Assembly (NCBI GenBank): GCA_963768715.1
Contig: CAVYJC010000009.1
Coordinates: forward strand, 62,001 to 126,000
Direction: 5' to 3'
Length of the DNA stretch: 64,000 bases
Origin: DATKEJ01 sp963768715
GTDB lineage: Bacteria; Bacteroidota; Rhodothermia; Rhodothermales; DATKEJ01
A program made the position numbers and the translations under genes. The notes beneath the pieces are model-generated. The model worked only from the letters and a program-made list of their open reading frames with translations, did not search any database and was not told the origin of the DNA. Shown piece by piece: positions 51,520 through 61,195 of this stretch (within the stretch, counting starts at the first letter, position 1; each line of letters begins with the position of its first letter).

Positions 51520-52845
51520 TCAGCCGACGAGGATCCCGGCTATCGAAGCCGTCATCCAGGAAGCCAGCGCGCCGCCGATCACCGCTTTGATTCCCAGGGC
51601 TGCGATGTCACTCTTTCGCGACGGGGCGAGCCCACCGATCCCTCCGATCTGAATTGCAATCGAAGAGAAGTTTGCAAAGCCGCACAGCGCATAAGTGGCG
51701 ATAATCACCGAACGATCACTCATTACGCCCTCGAGCTTTGCAAGCGAGGTGTAAGCAACGAACTCGTTGACGGCTACCTTCTCACCGAGCAGAGAACCGA
51801 AGTGCAAAATGTCTTTGGCTTCTACGCCCATTGCCCAGGCCAGTGGCGAAAACGCATATCCGAAGACAGACTGCAAGGACAGTGATTCAAATCGCCCCCC
51901 GGACGCATCGCGAATCAGCCCATTCAGATCCCAGAGCTTCGTGCCCGCAATCACCGGGGCCCCCAACCAGCCAAGGAAGGCGTTCAGGACCGCGAGCAGT
52001 GCCAGGAATGCAAGGAGCATGGCGCCCACGTTCAGCGCGAGCTTGAGGCCCTCACTCGCCCCGCTCGCAGCAGCTTCGAGAACGTTCACGTCGGTCTTTT
52101 CCACGTGAATCTTCACCGTCCCGAGCGTATACGGCTGTCCCGTCTCCGGAACGAGAATCTTAGCCATCACCACAGCGGCCGGAGCACTCATGATCGACGC
52201 AGAAAGCAGGTGGGCGGCAAATCTGACCTGCTGCGCAGGATCGTCGCCGCCGAGAAAAATCACGTATGCCGCCAACACTCCGCCGGCGATCGTCGCCATT
52301 CCTCCGGCCATAAGCGTCATCAACTCGCTGCGCGTCATCCGCTCGATGTACGGTCGGATGACCAGCGGGGCCTCGGTCTGACCGACGAAAACGTTAGCCG
52401 CTACCGACAGCGCCTCGGCGCCCGAAATCTTCATCGTCTTTGCCATCGCCGATGCCAATCCTTTTACGATCGGCTGGACGAGGCCCACGTAATACAGCAC
52501 TGCCATGAGCGACGCGAAGAATACAATTGTGGGCAGAACCTGGGTCGCAAAGATGAATCCGATCGAGCCCTCCACCCCGGTAGGAATAGCCAGGGGACCA
52601 AATATGAACTGCGAGCCCGCGTATGTGAAATTCAGGAGTCCGGCAAATCCCGAACCGATCGTCTGGAAGACGATCCGCCCCACATCGGTTTTCAGCACTG
52701 CGAGGGCAAAGACAACCTGAAGGCTGATACCTATCAATACGACGCGCCAGTTAATCGCCTTCCGATTGGTGGAAAGTGCGTACGCGATCGCGGTCAAAAC
52801 GAGGAGGCCGAACACGCCCCTGAGCAGTAGAACGGGGAAGGACAT
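51520..52845 (-). CDS. nupC: Concentrative nucleoside transporter (NupC/CNT family)
   Basis: A 441-residue transporter. It has the family GFIFATQVLPTIVFFASLMA, VGQTEAPLVIRPYIERMTRS with the substrate-binding G-Q-T-E-A-P, and YALCGFANFSSIAIQIGGIG with F-A-N-F-S-S. These two signatures define CNT transporters that import nucleosides with sodium or protons. It is convergent with the NfeD pair and divergent from the helicase. Confidence 0.95.
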   Translation of the reverse strand: MSFPVLLLRGVFGLLVLTAIAYALSTNRKAINWRVVLIGISLQVVFALAVLKTDVGRIVFQTIGSGFAGLLNFTYAGSQFIFGPLAIPTGVEGSIGFIFATQVLPTIVFFASLMAVLYYVGLVQPIVKGLASAMAKTMKISGAEALSVAANVFVGQTEAPLVIRPYIERMTRSELMTLMAGGMATIAGGVLAAYVIFLGGDDPAQQVRFAAHLLSASIMSAPAAVVMAKILVPETGQPYTLGTVKIHVEKTDVNVLEAAASGASEGLKLALNVGAMLLAFLALLAVLNAFLGWLGAPVIAGTKLWDLNGLIRDASGGRFESLSLQSVFGYAFSPLAWAMGVEAKDILHFGSLLGEKVAVNEFVAYTSLAKLEGVMSDRSVIIATYALCGFANFSSIAIQIGGIGGLAPSRKSDIAALGIKAVIGGALASWMTASIAGILVG

Positions 52846-53000
52846 CGCGATTATTGATGTGGGTGGTCCATAAGCTGCGCCCTAAGCTAAGACAACGCGC
52901 CTAACTTTCAAGCCGCAGAAACCTCGCGGGGGGCGCAGTCGTCATGTCTGTTTGCGCCCGCTGCGGTATCTTGGCGGGCCACCGCCACCAAGGCCTTCGG

Positions 53001-55298
53001 ATGCGTCAATTTGTGCTGAATGACGACAAGACTCCTCTTGTCGAACGTGCTGAAACCGTACTCGACGGATTGAATCCGTCCCAACGCGCTGCGGCCGAGA
53101 CCGTTGACGGTCCAGTCATGATCGTCGCGGGTGCGGGATCAGGCAAGACGCGCACGCTGACCTATCGGATTGCTTACCTGCTGGCCACCGGAAAAGCGCG
53201 CCCCCAACAGGTCCTCGCCCTTACGTTCACAAACAAGGCCGCGCGGGAAATGGTCGAGCGTATCCGTGCGCTTGTTGGTGACGAGCTGGCAAGCGGTCTG
53301 TGGATGGGCACCTTCCACAGCATCTTCTCGCGCATCCTTCGACGCGAGGGCCCCCGCCTCGGCTTTACTTCCGACTATTCGATCTACGACACCGAAGACA
53401 CCGAGCGCGTCATCAAGGTGCTGTCTCGCAACTACGGCGTCGACGAGCGTCAGTTCACCCCGCGAGCCATTCGCTCACGCATTTCGAAGGCAAAGAACGA
53501 CCTGGTAACCCCTGAGGATTTCGCGCGAACCGCCTCAAGTCTGTTCGAGGAGAAAGTAGCTCTCCTTTTCCGGCCGTATCAGGATGAACTGCGGAGATCG
53601 AATGCGATGGATTTCGACGATCTCCTGCTCAATCCCATTCGCCTTTTCGAGGAGCATCCCGACGTTCTCGAACGGTACCAGACACGGTGGCAATACATCC
53701 ATATCGACGAGTACCAGGACACCAACCGTGCCCAGTACGTCGTGACCCGACAACTCGCTGCTGCCCACGGAAATCTTTGCGTCGTGGGAGACGACGCACA
53801 GTCGATCTATGCCTTTCGCGGAGCCGATATCCGCAACATTCTCAATTTTGAGAAGGACCAGCAGAACGTCAAACTCGTCCGTCTCGAACAGAACTACCGG
53901 TCGACAAAGCGGATTCTGCAACTCGCCGACTCGGTGATCAAGCATAATCGGGGCCAGATCGAGAAGACGCTCTGGACTGACAACCCCGTCGGTGAGCACG
54001 TCGTCGTCATCGAGGCGCTTTCCGAGAAAGATGAGGCTCAGAAGATCCAACAGATAGTTCGCGACCTCCACCTGCGATCATCGTACACGTTCGGCGACTT
54101 TGCCGTCCTGTATCGCACGAATGCTCAAAGTCGCTCTCTGGAGGATGCGCTGCGGCGCGCATCGATCCCATACGAGATTATCGGCGGCGTCAATTTCTAT
54201 CAGCGTCGTGAGATCAAGGATGCGCTCGCGTATTTGCGGGTCGTCGTCAATCCGAAGGACAACGAGAGTCTCAGGCGCATCATCAACTATCCGACGAGAG
54301 GCATCGGTGATCGCACGATCGAAGCGGTCAACGAGTTTGCGGCTCGAGAGGACGTGAGCCTCTGGGAAGCGGTAGCGAGAGTCGAGGAAATCGACCTGTC
54401 GACACGGGCCAAATCGGCCGTGACGGTGTTCAAAGACCTCATCGAGCGGCATGCCAAAGACGCCGCCTCCAAGCCGGCGGATGAGGTGGCGCAGGCGCTT
54501 ATTCAGGAAACCGGAATTCTGACCAACCTCCGCGACGAGAATACGATCGAAGGATTGGCGCGCTGGGAAAACGTCCAGGAGCTGATCAGCGCCATCGCCG
54601 AATTCGTGGCGTCGGGATCCGATAATCAGACCCTCAGCGGATTCCTCCAGGAAGTTTCGCTGATCACGAACGTCGACACGGCTCGCGACAGCGATCAACA
54701 GGTTAAGCTGATGACGCTGCACTCGTCGAAGGGTCTCGAATTCCCAGTAGTCTGTATCGCCGGTCTGGAGGAAGGGCTCTTCCCGCTACAGGCTTCGACA
54801 ATGGACCCTGCCGACCTGGAAGAGGAGCGCCGCCTGCTTTACGTCGGCATCACCAGGGCAAAAGAGCATCTCTTCCTCTCATCGGCTCGAAGTCGATTTC
54901 GATTCGGGCAATCGCAATCGAACGGACCAAGTCGCTTTCTCGAGGAGATGGATACGAGCGTCCTCCGAAGTGAAACCGGTCGAGACTACAACGAATCGCC
55001 GGCTTACGCGCACTTGCCGCATCGCAGACAATTCACGAGACGCGAACCGGCCGGAACCCACCCTCGCTACACAGATTCAGTCGATGAGGAATCGGATGAG
55101 GACGGCGTCGTGGAGCGCGATCCGACGCCGCCTGATGCTATCGTGGCCGGGATGCGCGTCGAGCACCAGTTGTTCGGATCCGGAAAAGTACTGGCCGTCG
55201 AAGGCAAAGGTGATCAGGCCCGCGCAACCGTCTTCTTCAAACGTGCCGGCCAAAAGAAGCTCGTCCTCAAGTTCGCCAAGCTGAAACAGATCATCTAA
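53001..55298 (+). CDS. DNA helicase, UvrD/PcrA type
   Basis: Superfamily 1A helicase, 765 residues from ATG 53001. Walker A is GAGSGKT at residues 44-50. Other motifs: LALTFTNKAAREMVERI (Ia), IHIDEYQDTNRAQYVV (II), VGDDAQSIYAFRGAD (III), LEQNYRST (IV), VKLMTLHSSKGLEFPVV (V), LLYVGITRAKEHLFL (VI). The C-terminus ends with a Tudor-like fold (VEHQLFGSGKVLAVEGKGDQ), the PcrA signature. It would act in repair, replication restart and RNA-polymerase removal. PcrA is the closest named relative. Confidence 0.95.
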   Translation: MRQFVLNDDKTPLVERAETVLDGLNPSQRAAAETVDGPVMIVAGAGSGKTRTLTYRIAYLLATGKARPQQVLALTFTNKAAREMVERIRALVGDELASGLWMGTFHSIFSRILRREGPRLGFTSDYSIYDTEDTERVIKVLSRNYGVDERQFTPRAIRSRISKAKNDLVTPEDFARTASSLFEEKVALLFRPYQDELRRSNAMDFDDLLLNPIRLFEEHPDVLERYQTRWQYIHIDEYQDTNRAQYVVTRQLAAAHGNLCVVGDDAQSIYAFRGADIRNILNFEKDQQNVKLVRLEQNYRSTKRILQLADSVIKHNRGQIEKTLWTDNPVGEHVVVIEALSEKDEAQKIQQIVRDLHLRSSYTFGDFAVLYRTNAQSRSLEDALRRASIPYEIIGGVNFYQRREIKDALAYLRVVVNPKDNESLRRIINYPTRGIGDRTIEAVNEFAAREDVSLWEAVARVEEIDLSTRAKSAVTVFKDLIERHAKDAASKPADEVAQALIQETGILTNLRDENTIEGLARWENVQELISAIAEFVASGSDNQTLSGFLQEVSLITNVDTARDSDQQVKLMTLHSSKGLEFPVVCIAGLEEGLFPLQASTMDPADLEEERRLLYVGITRAKEHLFLSSARSRFRFGQSQSNGPSRFLEEMDTSVLRSETGRDYNESPAYAHLPHRRQFTRREPAGTHPRYTDSVDEESDEDGVVERDPTPPDAIVAGMRVEHQLFGSGKVLAVEGKGDQARATVFFKRAGQKKLVLKFAKLKQII

Positions 55299-55317
55299 TC
55301 GATCGCTTCGCCTAGTC

Positions 55318-56364
55318 TTGCTCCTTCGACCATCATACTTGTTCGCCCTGAGCGCCCTGTTCCTCGTGGGCTGCAACCGCGGTCCCGATCGCCAACGAAT
55401 CGTCGTCTACACGCCGCACGGAAAAGAACTCCTCCGCGCATTCGAGGACGCGTTTGAGCATGAGCATCCCGAGATCGACGTCCAGTGGATAGACATGGGC
55501 ACCCAACAGGTCTTCGATCGAGTCAACACCGAGCGTGCGCGACCCCAGGGAAGCATCTGGTGGGGTGGACCGGCCGCCGTATTCGATCAGGCCGCCCGGC
55601 TGGGTCTGCTCGACGCCTACGAACCCACCTGGAGTTCGACGGTACCCGCATCGGCGCATGACCCCGATAACTATTGGTACGGAACGTTCATCACGCCGGA
55701 AGTAATCACCTACAACAACCGGATCGTAGCACCGGAAGAGGCCCCGAAGGACTGGGACGACATCCTGAAACCGGAGTGGAAGGACCGTGTTCTCATTCGC
55801 TATCCGCTCGCGTCCGGAACGATGCGAACCATTTTCGGGGCGATGATCATGCGCCAACCTTCTGTCGAGGACGGCTACGCCTGGCTGGCTCGGCTCGATG
55901 CAAACACGCGCTCCTATACGGCGGATCCAACGCAGCTGTACCTCAAACTGGCCCGGGAGGAGGGGGCCGTGACCCTTTGGAACATGCCTGATACCGACCT
56001 TCAGATCGAGGACAACGGCTATCCATTCGGTTATAACGTACCGGCATCGGGCACGCCCCTTCTCACGGAGGGAATCGCTCTGATAAAGGGGGGGCCGAAT
56101 AGAGCCCAGGCAATCGAGTTCTATGAGTTCGTTACGAGCCGCGAGGCGCTCCTGCGGCAGGCCAAAGAGTTTCATCGTATCCCGGCCAGGACGGACATTG
56201 ACCCAAACCTTCTGCCGGACTGGATTCGCAAGGTCGACATTCGGCCCATGGAGCTCGATTGGGATCAACTGACGCAGGAAGGCGCGACCTGGATGCAGTA
56301 TTGGGATGAGCAGATCAAGGGGCGCGGCGCGGCCTATCTGCAAGAACATGGTTATGCACCCTGA
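55318..56364 (+). CDS. Extracellular solute-binding lipoprotein of an ABC importer (iron-type)
   Basis: A 348-residue protein from TTG 55318, with a lipobox ending in Cys19 (ALFLVGC). The mature part reads RIVVYTPHGKELLRAFEDAF, then YWYGTFITPEVITYNNRIVA, PKDWDDILKPEWKDRVLI and ASGTMRTIFGAMIMRQ, the pattern of Fe(III)/2-aminoethylphosphonate-type binding proteins. No permease or ATPase gene is adjacent; the subclass-matching ATPase is at 18814. The substrate (ferric iron is one candidate) is not proven. It follows the helicase by 19 bases. Confidence 0.85.
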   Translation: MLLRPSYLFALSALFLVGCNRGPDRQRIVVYTPHGKELLRAFEDAFEHEHPEIDVQWIDMGTQQVFDRVNTERARPQGSIWWGGPAAVFDQAARLGLLDAYEPTWSSTVPASAHDPDNYWYGTFITPEVITYNNRIVAPEEAPKDWDDILKPEWKDRVLIRYPLASGTMRTIFGAMIMRQPSVEDGYAWLARLDANTRSYTADPTQLYLKLAREEGAVTLWNMPDTDLQIEDNGYPFGYNVPASGTPLLTEGIALIKGGPNRAQAIEFYEFVTSREALLRQAKEFHRIPARTDIDPNLLPDWIRKVDIRPMELDWDQLTQEGATWMQYWDEQIKGRGAAYLQEHGYAP

Positions 56365-56476
56365 TCCGTTTTGCTAATCAGTCGAGACACGTTTACCTTC
56401 GACCAGCGCAGCCTAGCCGACCAAACAACTCGACTGTGGTCGCGTCATTCGACAGGAAGCACCGATCTAAAAACGT

Positions 56477-57688
56477 ATGCGCGCCTCGCTCAGCATAGGG
56501 CTTCTTAGCGCTCTCATCGCTCCTGTGGCCGGATGCGGAGGAGCAAACTCATCTAAGATTATTCCGCCTGAGGTTCAACCTGGGGGGAGATTCGGCTCCT
56601 CGGTGGCAACCTATGGATCGCTTGGTGTGATTGGGTCACCCGGCGCGCAAGGATCAGGAGCCGTCTTCGTTTACGATCTCGATGGCGGTGGCAAAATGCT
56701 CCAACAGATTCTCCCGGAAGCCGCAACGGAGGGTGACGATTTCGGCAGCACTGTGGGGATGGATGGCAATGTTCTGGTGGTCGGCGCTCCGCTTCACGAG
56801 CATGACGGATTCATCGCAGGAGCAGCCTTCGTTTATCGTCGCGATGCGGCAGGATCCTGGATGGAACAGGCAATCCTTGCGTCAGATGTGGCGAGCGATC
56901 TCGACTATTTTGGTAATAGCCTCTCTATTGAAGGCGACCTGATCGGCGTCGGTTCACCAGGCGACGACGAACGGGGATCGAATTCCGGCGCTGCCTACAT
57001 CTTCGGTCAGCCAGATCTCGGCTGGTCACTCCAGGAAAAACTGACAGCCCCCGATGCGGCCCCCGGCGATCGATGCGGGAGCAGCGTGTCCATTCACGGT
57101 GACAAGGTCCTGGTAGGATGTCCCCACGGATTCGGCTCGGCCATCCAGTCAGGTGCTGCGTATCTCTTCAGACTTGCGGGCTCCTCATACGTCCTCGAAA
57201 GCAAGTTCAATCCGCCGGCACAGGACGCAGGTCAGCTTTTCGGTTCGGCGGTCGCATTGGGCGACAATCGCATCTTCATTGGAGCGCCAGGGGCATATGA
57301 AGAGCATCCCGACGGTTCGGTGCACATTTTCGATTTCGACGGGACGTCCTGGAAGCCTAACGGCATCCTCAGTGCCGGGGACCGCGTTGCCAGTCGTGGA
57401 TTCGGCGCCGTGCTCGGCCACGACGATGATGTGCTCATCGTTGGAGCGCAGCGCATGGAAGGCGAGCATCTCGCCCCGGGCTCCGCGTTTGTTTTCGGCC
57501 TTTCCAACGGTGCATGGGTGCTGCAGGCCAAGCTCGTAAGCAACAACGTCGATCATGCCGACGGGTTCGGCTCGAGTGTAGCAGTTCGGGATGGACGCGT
57601 GCTCGTCGGGGCCGCCGGAGACGCCGAGGGCGGCAGCAGCGTGGGCGCCGCCTACGAATTCAGAAAGTCGGGCACCGAGTGGAACTGA
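56477..57688 (+). CDS. Seven-bladed FG-GAP beta-propeller lipoprotein
   Basis: A 403-residue protein with a lipobox (SALIAPVAGC) near residue 20. The mature chain holds seven repeats of about 50-55 residues, each with an FGSS/FGxS start and a G-S/A-A/V-F/Y-V/I-F end: RFGSSVATYGSLGVIGSPGA, DFGSTVGMDGNVLVVGAPLH, FGNSLSIEGDLIGVGSPGDD, CGSSVSIHGDKVLVGCPHGF, FGSAVALGDNRIFIGAPGAY, FGAVLGHDDDVLIVGAQRME, FGSSVAVRDGRVLVGAAGDA. That is one seven-bladed propeller. It is anchored in the envelope; a protein- or polysaccharide-binding role is plausible but unproven. Confidence 0.8.
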   Translation: MRASLSIGLLSALIAPVAGCGGANSSKIIPPEVQPGGRFGSSVATYGSLGVIGSPGAQGSGAVFVYDLDGGGKMLQQILPEAATEGDDFGSTVGMDGNVLVVGAPLHEHDGFIAGAAFVYRRDAAGSWMEQAILASDVASDLDYFGNSLSIEGDLIGVGSPGDDERGSNSGAAYIFGQPDLGWSLQEKLTAPDAAPGDRCGSSVSIHGDKVLVGCPHGFGSAIQSGAAYLFRLAGSSYVLESKFNPPAQDAGQLFGSAVALGDNRIFIGAPGAYEEHPDGSVHIFDFDGTSWKPNGILSAGDRVASRGFGAVLGHDDDVLIVGAQRMEGEHLAPGSAFVFGLSNGAWVLQAKLVSNNVDHADGFGSSVAVRDGRVLVGAAGDAEGGSSVGAAYEFRKSGTEWN

Positions 57689-57779
57689 CCGCGTAGGCAG
57701 GTCCGGCACCGTCGACGTATCCTTCCCTCCCCGCGCCCGTACATTGGCGAGACTGCCACAGTGACCTACATCTTGCTAC

Positions 57780-58931
57780 GTGGAACCTCCCGAAGCTGAA
57801 TCAATCCACTCGATTCCTGAAGCTCGACGCATAACGCGAGCACGGGTTAGGGATCTCGGTGCGCTCGTCGTGAAGTATGCGAAGCGCTATCTCCCCCCGA
57901 GTGAAGACGAACCGGAGGCACGGCCCTCAATGACTCCGGCCACCATGCTGATCGGCAGTCGGGTCCTGTGGGTGCTCCGGACTGTCCCTCCCATCCTCAT
58001 CGCGCTCTTCGCTGCCTCGTTCATCTGGGATTTCGACGGCGAGTCGATCACCGTATTCGGTCGCGTTCTGTCGCTCGAAGGCGTCATCCGAATCGTTTCC
58101 GTGAGCGGGATGATCGGATTCCTGACGAATTGGATTGCAATAACGATGCTGTTCCGACCACGCGAGCGCCGGCCGCTCCTGGGGCAAGGGCTGATTCCGG
58201 CGCAGCGTGATCGTGTCATCCAACGTCTCGCTCAGGCAGTCACCGAGGAACTCATCAACGAGCAGATTATAAAGGACAAGATCCAGGATAGCGGCGTCAT
58301 TTCCAGGTATCGGGAGCGGGCCGTTTCGGTGGTTCGCGGCGTCATCGAAGACCCCGAGTTCCGGCTGGACGTAAAGCAATTGGTCGTCGATTATGCCGCG
58401 AGAGTGCTCGGGTCGTCCGAGGTGAGAATTCGACTCGCGGAAATCGCCACAGAGAAGCTGCAGGATCACGCCGGACGCGGCGTGAGTGGACTCGCTCTAA
58501 GAGTGTACCGATTCTTTCGCGAAGACGAGTTTCAGGAGCGCATCGACGCGGCAATCGCCGATCTGCCACATACGCTCGACCGCGTTCTCGACGAAACCGA
58601 TCACCTGCTCGACTCCATACCCGCGAAGTTCGAAGATCGAGCCGATGAGATCGAACGCTGGGCAACGACCGCCGTCCTGAGCTTCGTCGGGCAGATGGAT
58701 ATCCACGGCATGATCCTCGACAACATGCGCCGCTACGATGAGCGACGCCTCGAGGAACTGATCAAGAATTCTTCCAACGAGCAGCTCAACTACATCAAGT
58801 ATCTCGGCGGCGTCCTGGGCTTCTTCGGCGGACTCGTCATCTGGCAGCCTATTCCGGCACTCATCTTCTTCGGTACCATGGGCGCCCTCGTCATCGCACT
58901 CGACGTCCTCCTGTCGGGCTTGAAACGCTGA
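57780..58931 (+). CDS. DUF445 family membrane protein
   Basis: A 383-residue protein. A hydrophobic N-terminal section (VLRTVPPILIALFAASFIWD, then VSGMIGFLTNWIAITMLFRP) with G-x-x-T-N-W-I-A and the following RPLLGQGLIPAQRDRVIQRL is the DUF445 pattern. A long helical middle region follows, then two C-terminal hydrophobic segments (YIKYLGGVLGFFGGLVIWQP; LIFFGTMGALVIALDVLL). Function unknown. The start GTG 57780 is the frame's first; a later start cannot be excluded. It is convergent with the Ig-like lipoprotein gene, one base apart. Confidence 0.85.
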   Translation: MEPPEAESIHSIPEARRITRARVRDLGALVVKYAKRYLPPSEDEPEARPSMTPATMLIGSRVLWVLRTVPPILIALFAASFIWDFDGESITVFGRVLSLEGVIRIVSVSGMIGFLTNWIAITMLFRPRERRPLLGQGLIPAQRDRVIQRLAQAVTEELINEQIIKDKIQDSGVISRYRERAVSVVRGVIEDPEFRLDVKQLVVDYAARVLGSSEVRIRLAEIATEKLQDHAGRGVSGLALRVYRFFREDEFQERIDAAIADLPHTLDRVLDETDHLLDSIPAKFEDRADEIERWATTAVLSFVGQMDIHGMILDNMRRYDERRLEELIKNSSNEQLNYIKYLGGVLGFFGGLVIWQPIPALIFFGTMGALVIALDVLLSGLKR

Positions 58932-58932
58932 C

Positions 58933-60594
58933 TCACTCTTCGGGAACGGGTCCCAGCCGAAGCGTGTCGAGCACGGTTTCCCACCCGGCGCGGACGCGGG
59001 CGGAATCCGGATACCATTTCATCACCTCCGGTTGAACATAGGGATCGATCTGTCCCCAATCCCAGACGCCATCGCCATCGGCATCTCCGAACATGCGCAG
59101 TTTGTAGTTGCCAACCGCCAGGTCACCAATCGAATAGTCTCCGGTCGAGCGGCTGACGGCAACAGGCCGCGCGTCTTTCCCTCGTTCCGCATAGATCTCC
59201 ACCACGACGTCACTTTCAGCCTCGACGCGGCCGGCCAGCGAACCCGTTTCGTCTAAACTCAGCCTGCGAAATTCAGCCGTCAGCGTCGAGTCCACTCCGA
59301 AAAGCGCTCCGTCCACCGAAATCCTGACGGTTTCACCCGGCTGGATTGCCGGCGACAGGTGCAGTCGCCAGAGCGTGCCGTCAGGCGAATCCAAAAGGAA
59401 GTCGCGGCCAACTCCCAGCGTGTCCCCTACTGTCAGGGCGCCTCGCAACCGATCCGGCGCAACATACTGGTTGAGCTGCAGCCCAGGATCCTGGCGGCCC
59501 GTCAATGGGATCTGACGGACTTCCTTCGAGGTCTGAGGGTCGAATCCGATCAAGCGCAACCGCATGGTATCGGCAACGGCACTGACTTCAAAGGAGTGCG
59601 ACGAGTCGACAGCCGTGTTTTCGGATGTATCGCGCACCGTGGCAAACGCCTCGATCCGATACGTCGACGAAGCGAGCGAATCGGTCATCAACACCAGGCG
59701 CCGCCTATCCTTGGGGTTCAGATATACGCCCCGAACAACGGCAGCGGCCCCGCTTGCTGTATCCTGAAGCATCCACGCCTGAGGCGCCAGGCTGTCAAGA
59801 TGGACCGGTTCAGAGTAGCGGAGCTCGATACGACGACTGGATCGGGCCCGTGCTTCCGTAAGCACGGGTCGCGTCGTGTCGGGATTCACCACCCACCAGT
59901 CGAGCGGATGGTCGAGCGAATCCTCTGAGGCAGGCAGGAAATTTCTATGTGGCGCAACAGCGAACTGCTCCCCATCATCGTGAGATCGGCTGCGATTCCG
60001 GTCTTCGAAAGCGGAGAGCGCGAAGGGCGCCTGGGGAAGGAATTTCAGCCGGAAGACACCGTCAGAGCCGGTCTGCGTACGGTACTCGATCGGCGGCGTA
60101 CCCGATCCGGCCGTATCCGTGCGTATGGCAATCACATCTATGTTCGGCACGGGCTTTCCGGATCGTGCACCGAGCAGTCGGCCGGAGATGACGCCGCTAT
60201 CGATAATCGGACCTGTTGAAATGGCGCGGACTATCGGTTCGCGAATCGAGACGCCTCGCTCATCCCTCAAGGAATTGTCTATCGTAAAAACGTACGTCGT
60301 CGCTTCGGAGAGAGGATCCTGGAACCTCATCTCGAGCTCTCTACCTTTCCAGTGGAGCTTCGGCGTGTTCGAGAGCTCGGGTACGATGCGCAGCGCCTTG
60401 TCAAAAGAAGCCTTGTCGACCCGCTCCGAGAACTCGAACCGAATCATGTCCCCGTCGAAATCGACAGAGTTGGATGGGGGATACATTGCGATGAGATCCG
60501 GCGGCGTCTTGTCAACCGGACCCCCGCTGGGCGCCACCGGTTGGGCGCAGCCGGCCTGGAGGGCAACGAGGGCGAGAACGTACCAGCGAATCAC
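58933..60594 (-). CDS. Lipoprotein with N-terminal Big_5-type Ig-like domain
   Basis: A 553-residue protein from GTG 60594. That start overlaps the upstream stop (TAGTG) and puts a lipobox (ALVALQAGC) at the N-terminus. The family segment SGGPVDKTPPDLIAMYPPSN, then IRFEFSERVDKASFDKALRI, is a Big_5 domain typical of Bacteroidota outer-membrane lipoproteins. The middle has further Ig-like strands (VISGRLLGARSGKPVPNIDV), and the C-terminus has a calcium-site-like GDADGDGVWDWGQID. Exact role unknown; envelope-located. Confidence 0.8.
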   Translation of the reverse strand: MIRWYVLALVALQAGCAQPVAPSGGPVDKTPPDLIAMYPPSNSVDFDGDMIRFEFSERVDKASFDKALRIVPELSNTPKLHWKGRELEMRFQDPLSEATTYVFTIDNSLRDERGVSIREPIVRAISTGPIIDSGVISGRLLGARSGKPVPNIDVIAIRTDTAGSGTPPIEYRTQTGSDGVFRLKFLPQAPFALSAFEDRNRSRSHDDGEQFAVAPHRNFLPASEDSLDHPLDWWVVNPDTTRPVLTEARARSSRRIELRYSEPVHLDSLAPQAWMLQDTASGAAAVVRGVYLNPKDRRRLVLMTDSLASSTYRIEAFATVRDTSENTAVDSSHSFEVSAVADTMRLRLIGFDPQTSKEVRQIPLTGRQDPGLQLNQYVAPDRLRGALTVGDTLGVGRDFLLDSPDGTLWRLHLSPAIQPGETVRISVDGALFGVDSTLTAEFRRLSLDETGSLAGRVEAESDVVVEIYAERGKDARPVAVSRSTGDYSIGDLAVGNYKLRMFGDADGDGVWDWGQIDPYVQPEVMKWYPDSARVRAGWETVLDTLRLGPVPEE

Positions 60595-61178
60595 TATGAG
60601 CGGACAGAGAAAAAGAGATAGACGACAACAGCGATGGACGAACCAATCACCGCCGGTTCGACCCACGTACGCCAGCTGCGATTAAGCGGAACCGTTCCGT
60701 GGGTCTCCTCCCAGGAATCCTCTTGGACGAGCGGCACATCCTTCGCGAGTATCGTGTCGGAGACGGCGTTCTGGCACCGGGATTCTTCCACCAGTCTTCC
60801 CTCAGGCGATATAAACGAGTGGGCAATCGTGAGTCGGATCGTCCGTCGCAGACTGTCTCGCTCGGCGCGCTCGTACGAGACGTCTGCCGACTCGGCATCG
60901 TAACGTAGTTCGTGGATCGGATTTGGCCCTTCATATTTCGCGACCGAGTCCGGTAGAAACACCTTGTATCCGCGCGACAGCCAGTGCCGCGTCAAATAGG
61001 GTCTGAGAAAAGGCATCCGACGACCGGCATTCACGCGGAACGTGTCAACGGGTCCGGGAATGTCACCGAGACATTTGACGGCAAGCCCCCCGAGGACGTC
61101 CATGTTCGTGTTCTGAGCTGTGAGCGGCCGCACCCAGAAAGCGGACAGAATGGCGACCAGAATCAGCGAACGCAACAT
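60594..61178 (-). CDS. Hypothetical envelope protein with signal peptide and C-terminal membrane anchor
   Basis: A 194-residue protein: signal peptide (MLRSLILVAILSAFWVRPLT then AQ), a polar middle domain with cysteines at about residues 36 and 134, and one C-terminal transmembrane helix (EPAVIGSSIAVVVYLFFSVR). The fold is not recognised. Its stop overlaps the start of the Ig-like lipoprotein by one base, and it begins 17 bases after glutamate dehydrogenase, so the three read as one operon. Confidence 0.7.
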   Translation of the reverse strand: MLRSLILVAILSAFWVRPLTAQNTNMDVLGGLAVKCLGDIPGPVDTFRVNAGRRMPFLRPYLTRHWLSRGYKVFLPDSVAKYEGPNPIHELRYDAESADVSYERAERDSLRRTIRLTIAHSFISPEGRLVEESRCQNAVSDTILAKDVPLVQEDSWEETHGTVPLNRSWRTWVEPAVIGSSIAVVVYLFFSVRS

Positions 61179-61195
61179 CAGTTTGTCTGTTGAGA

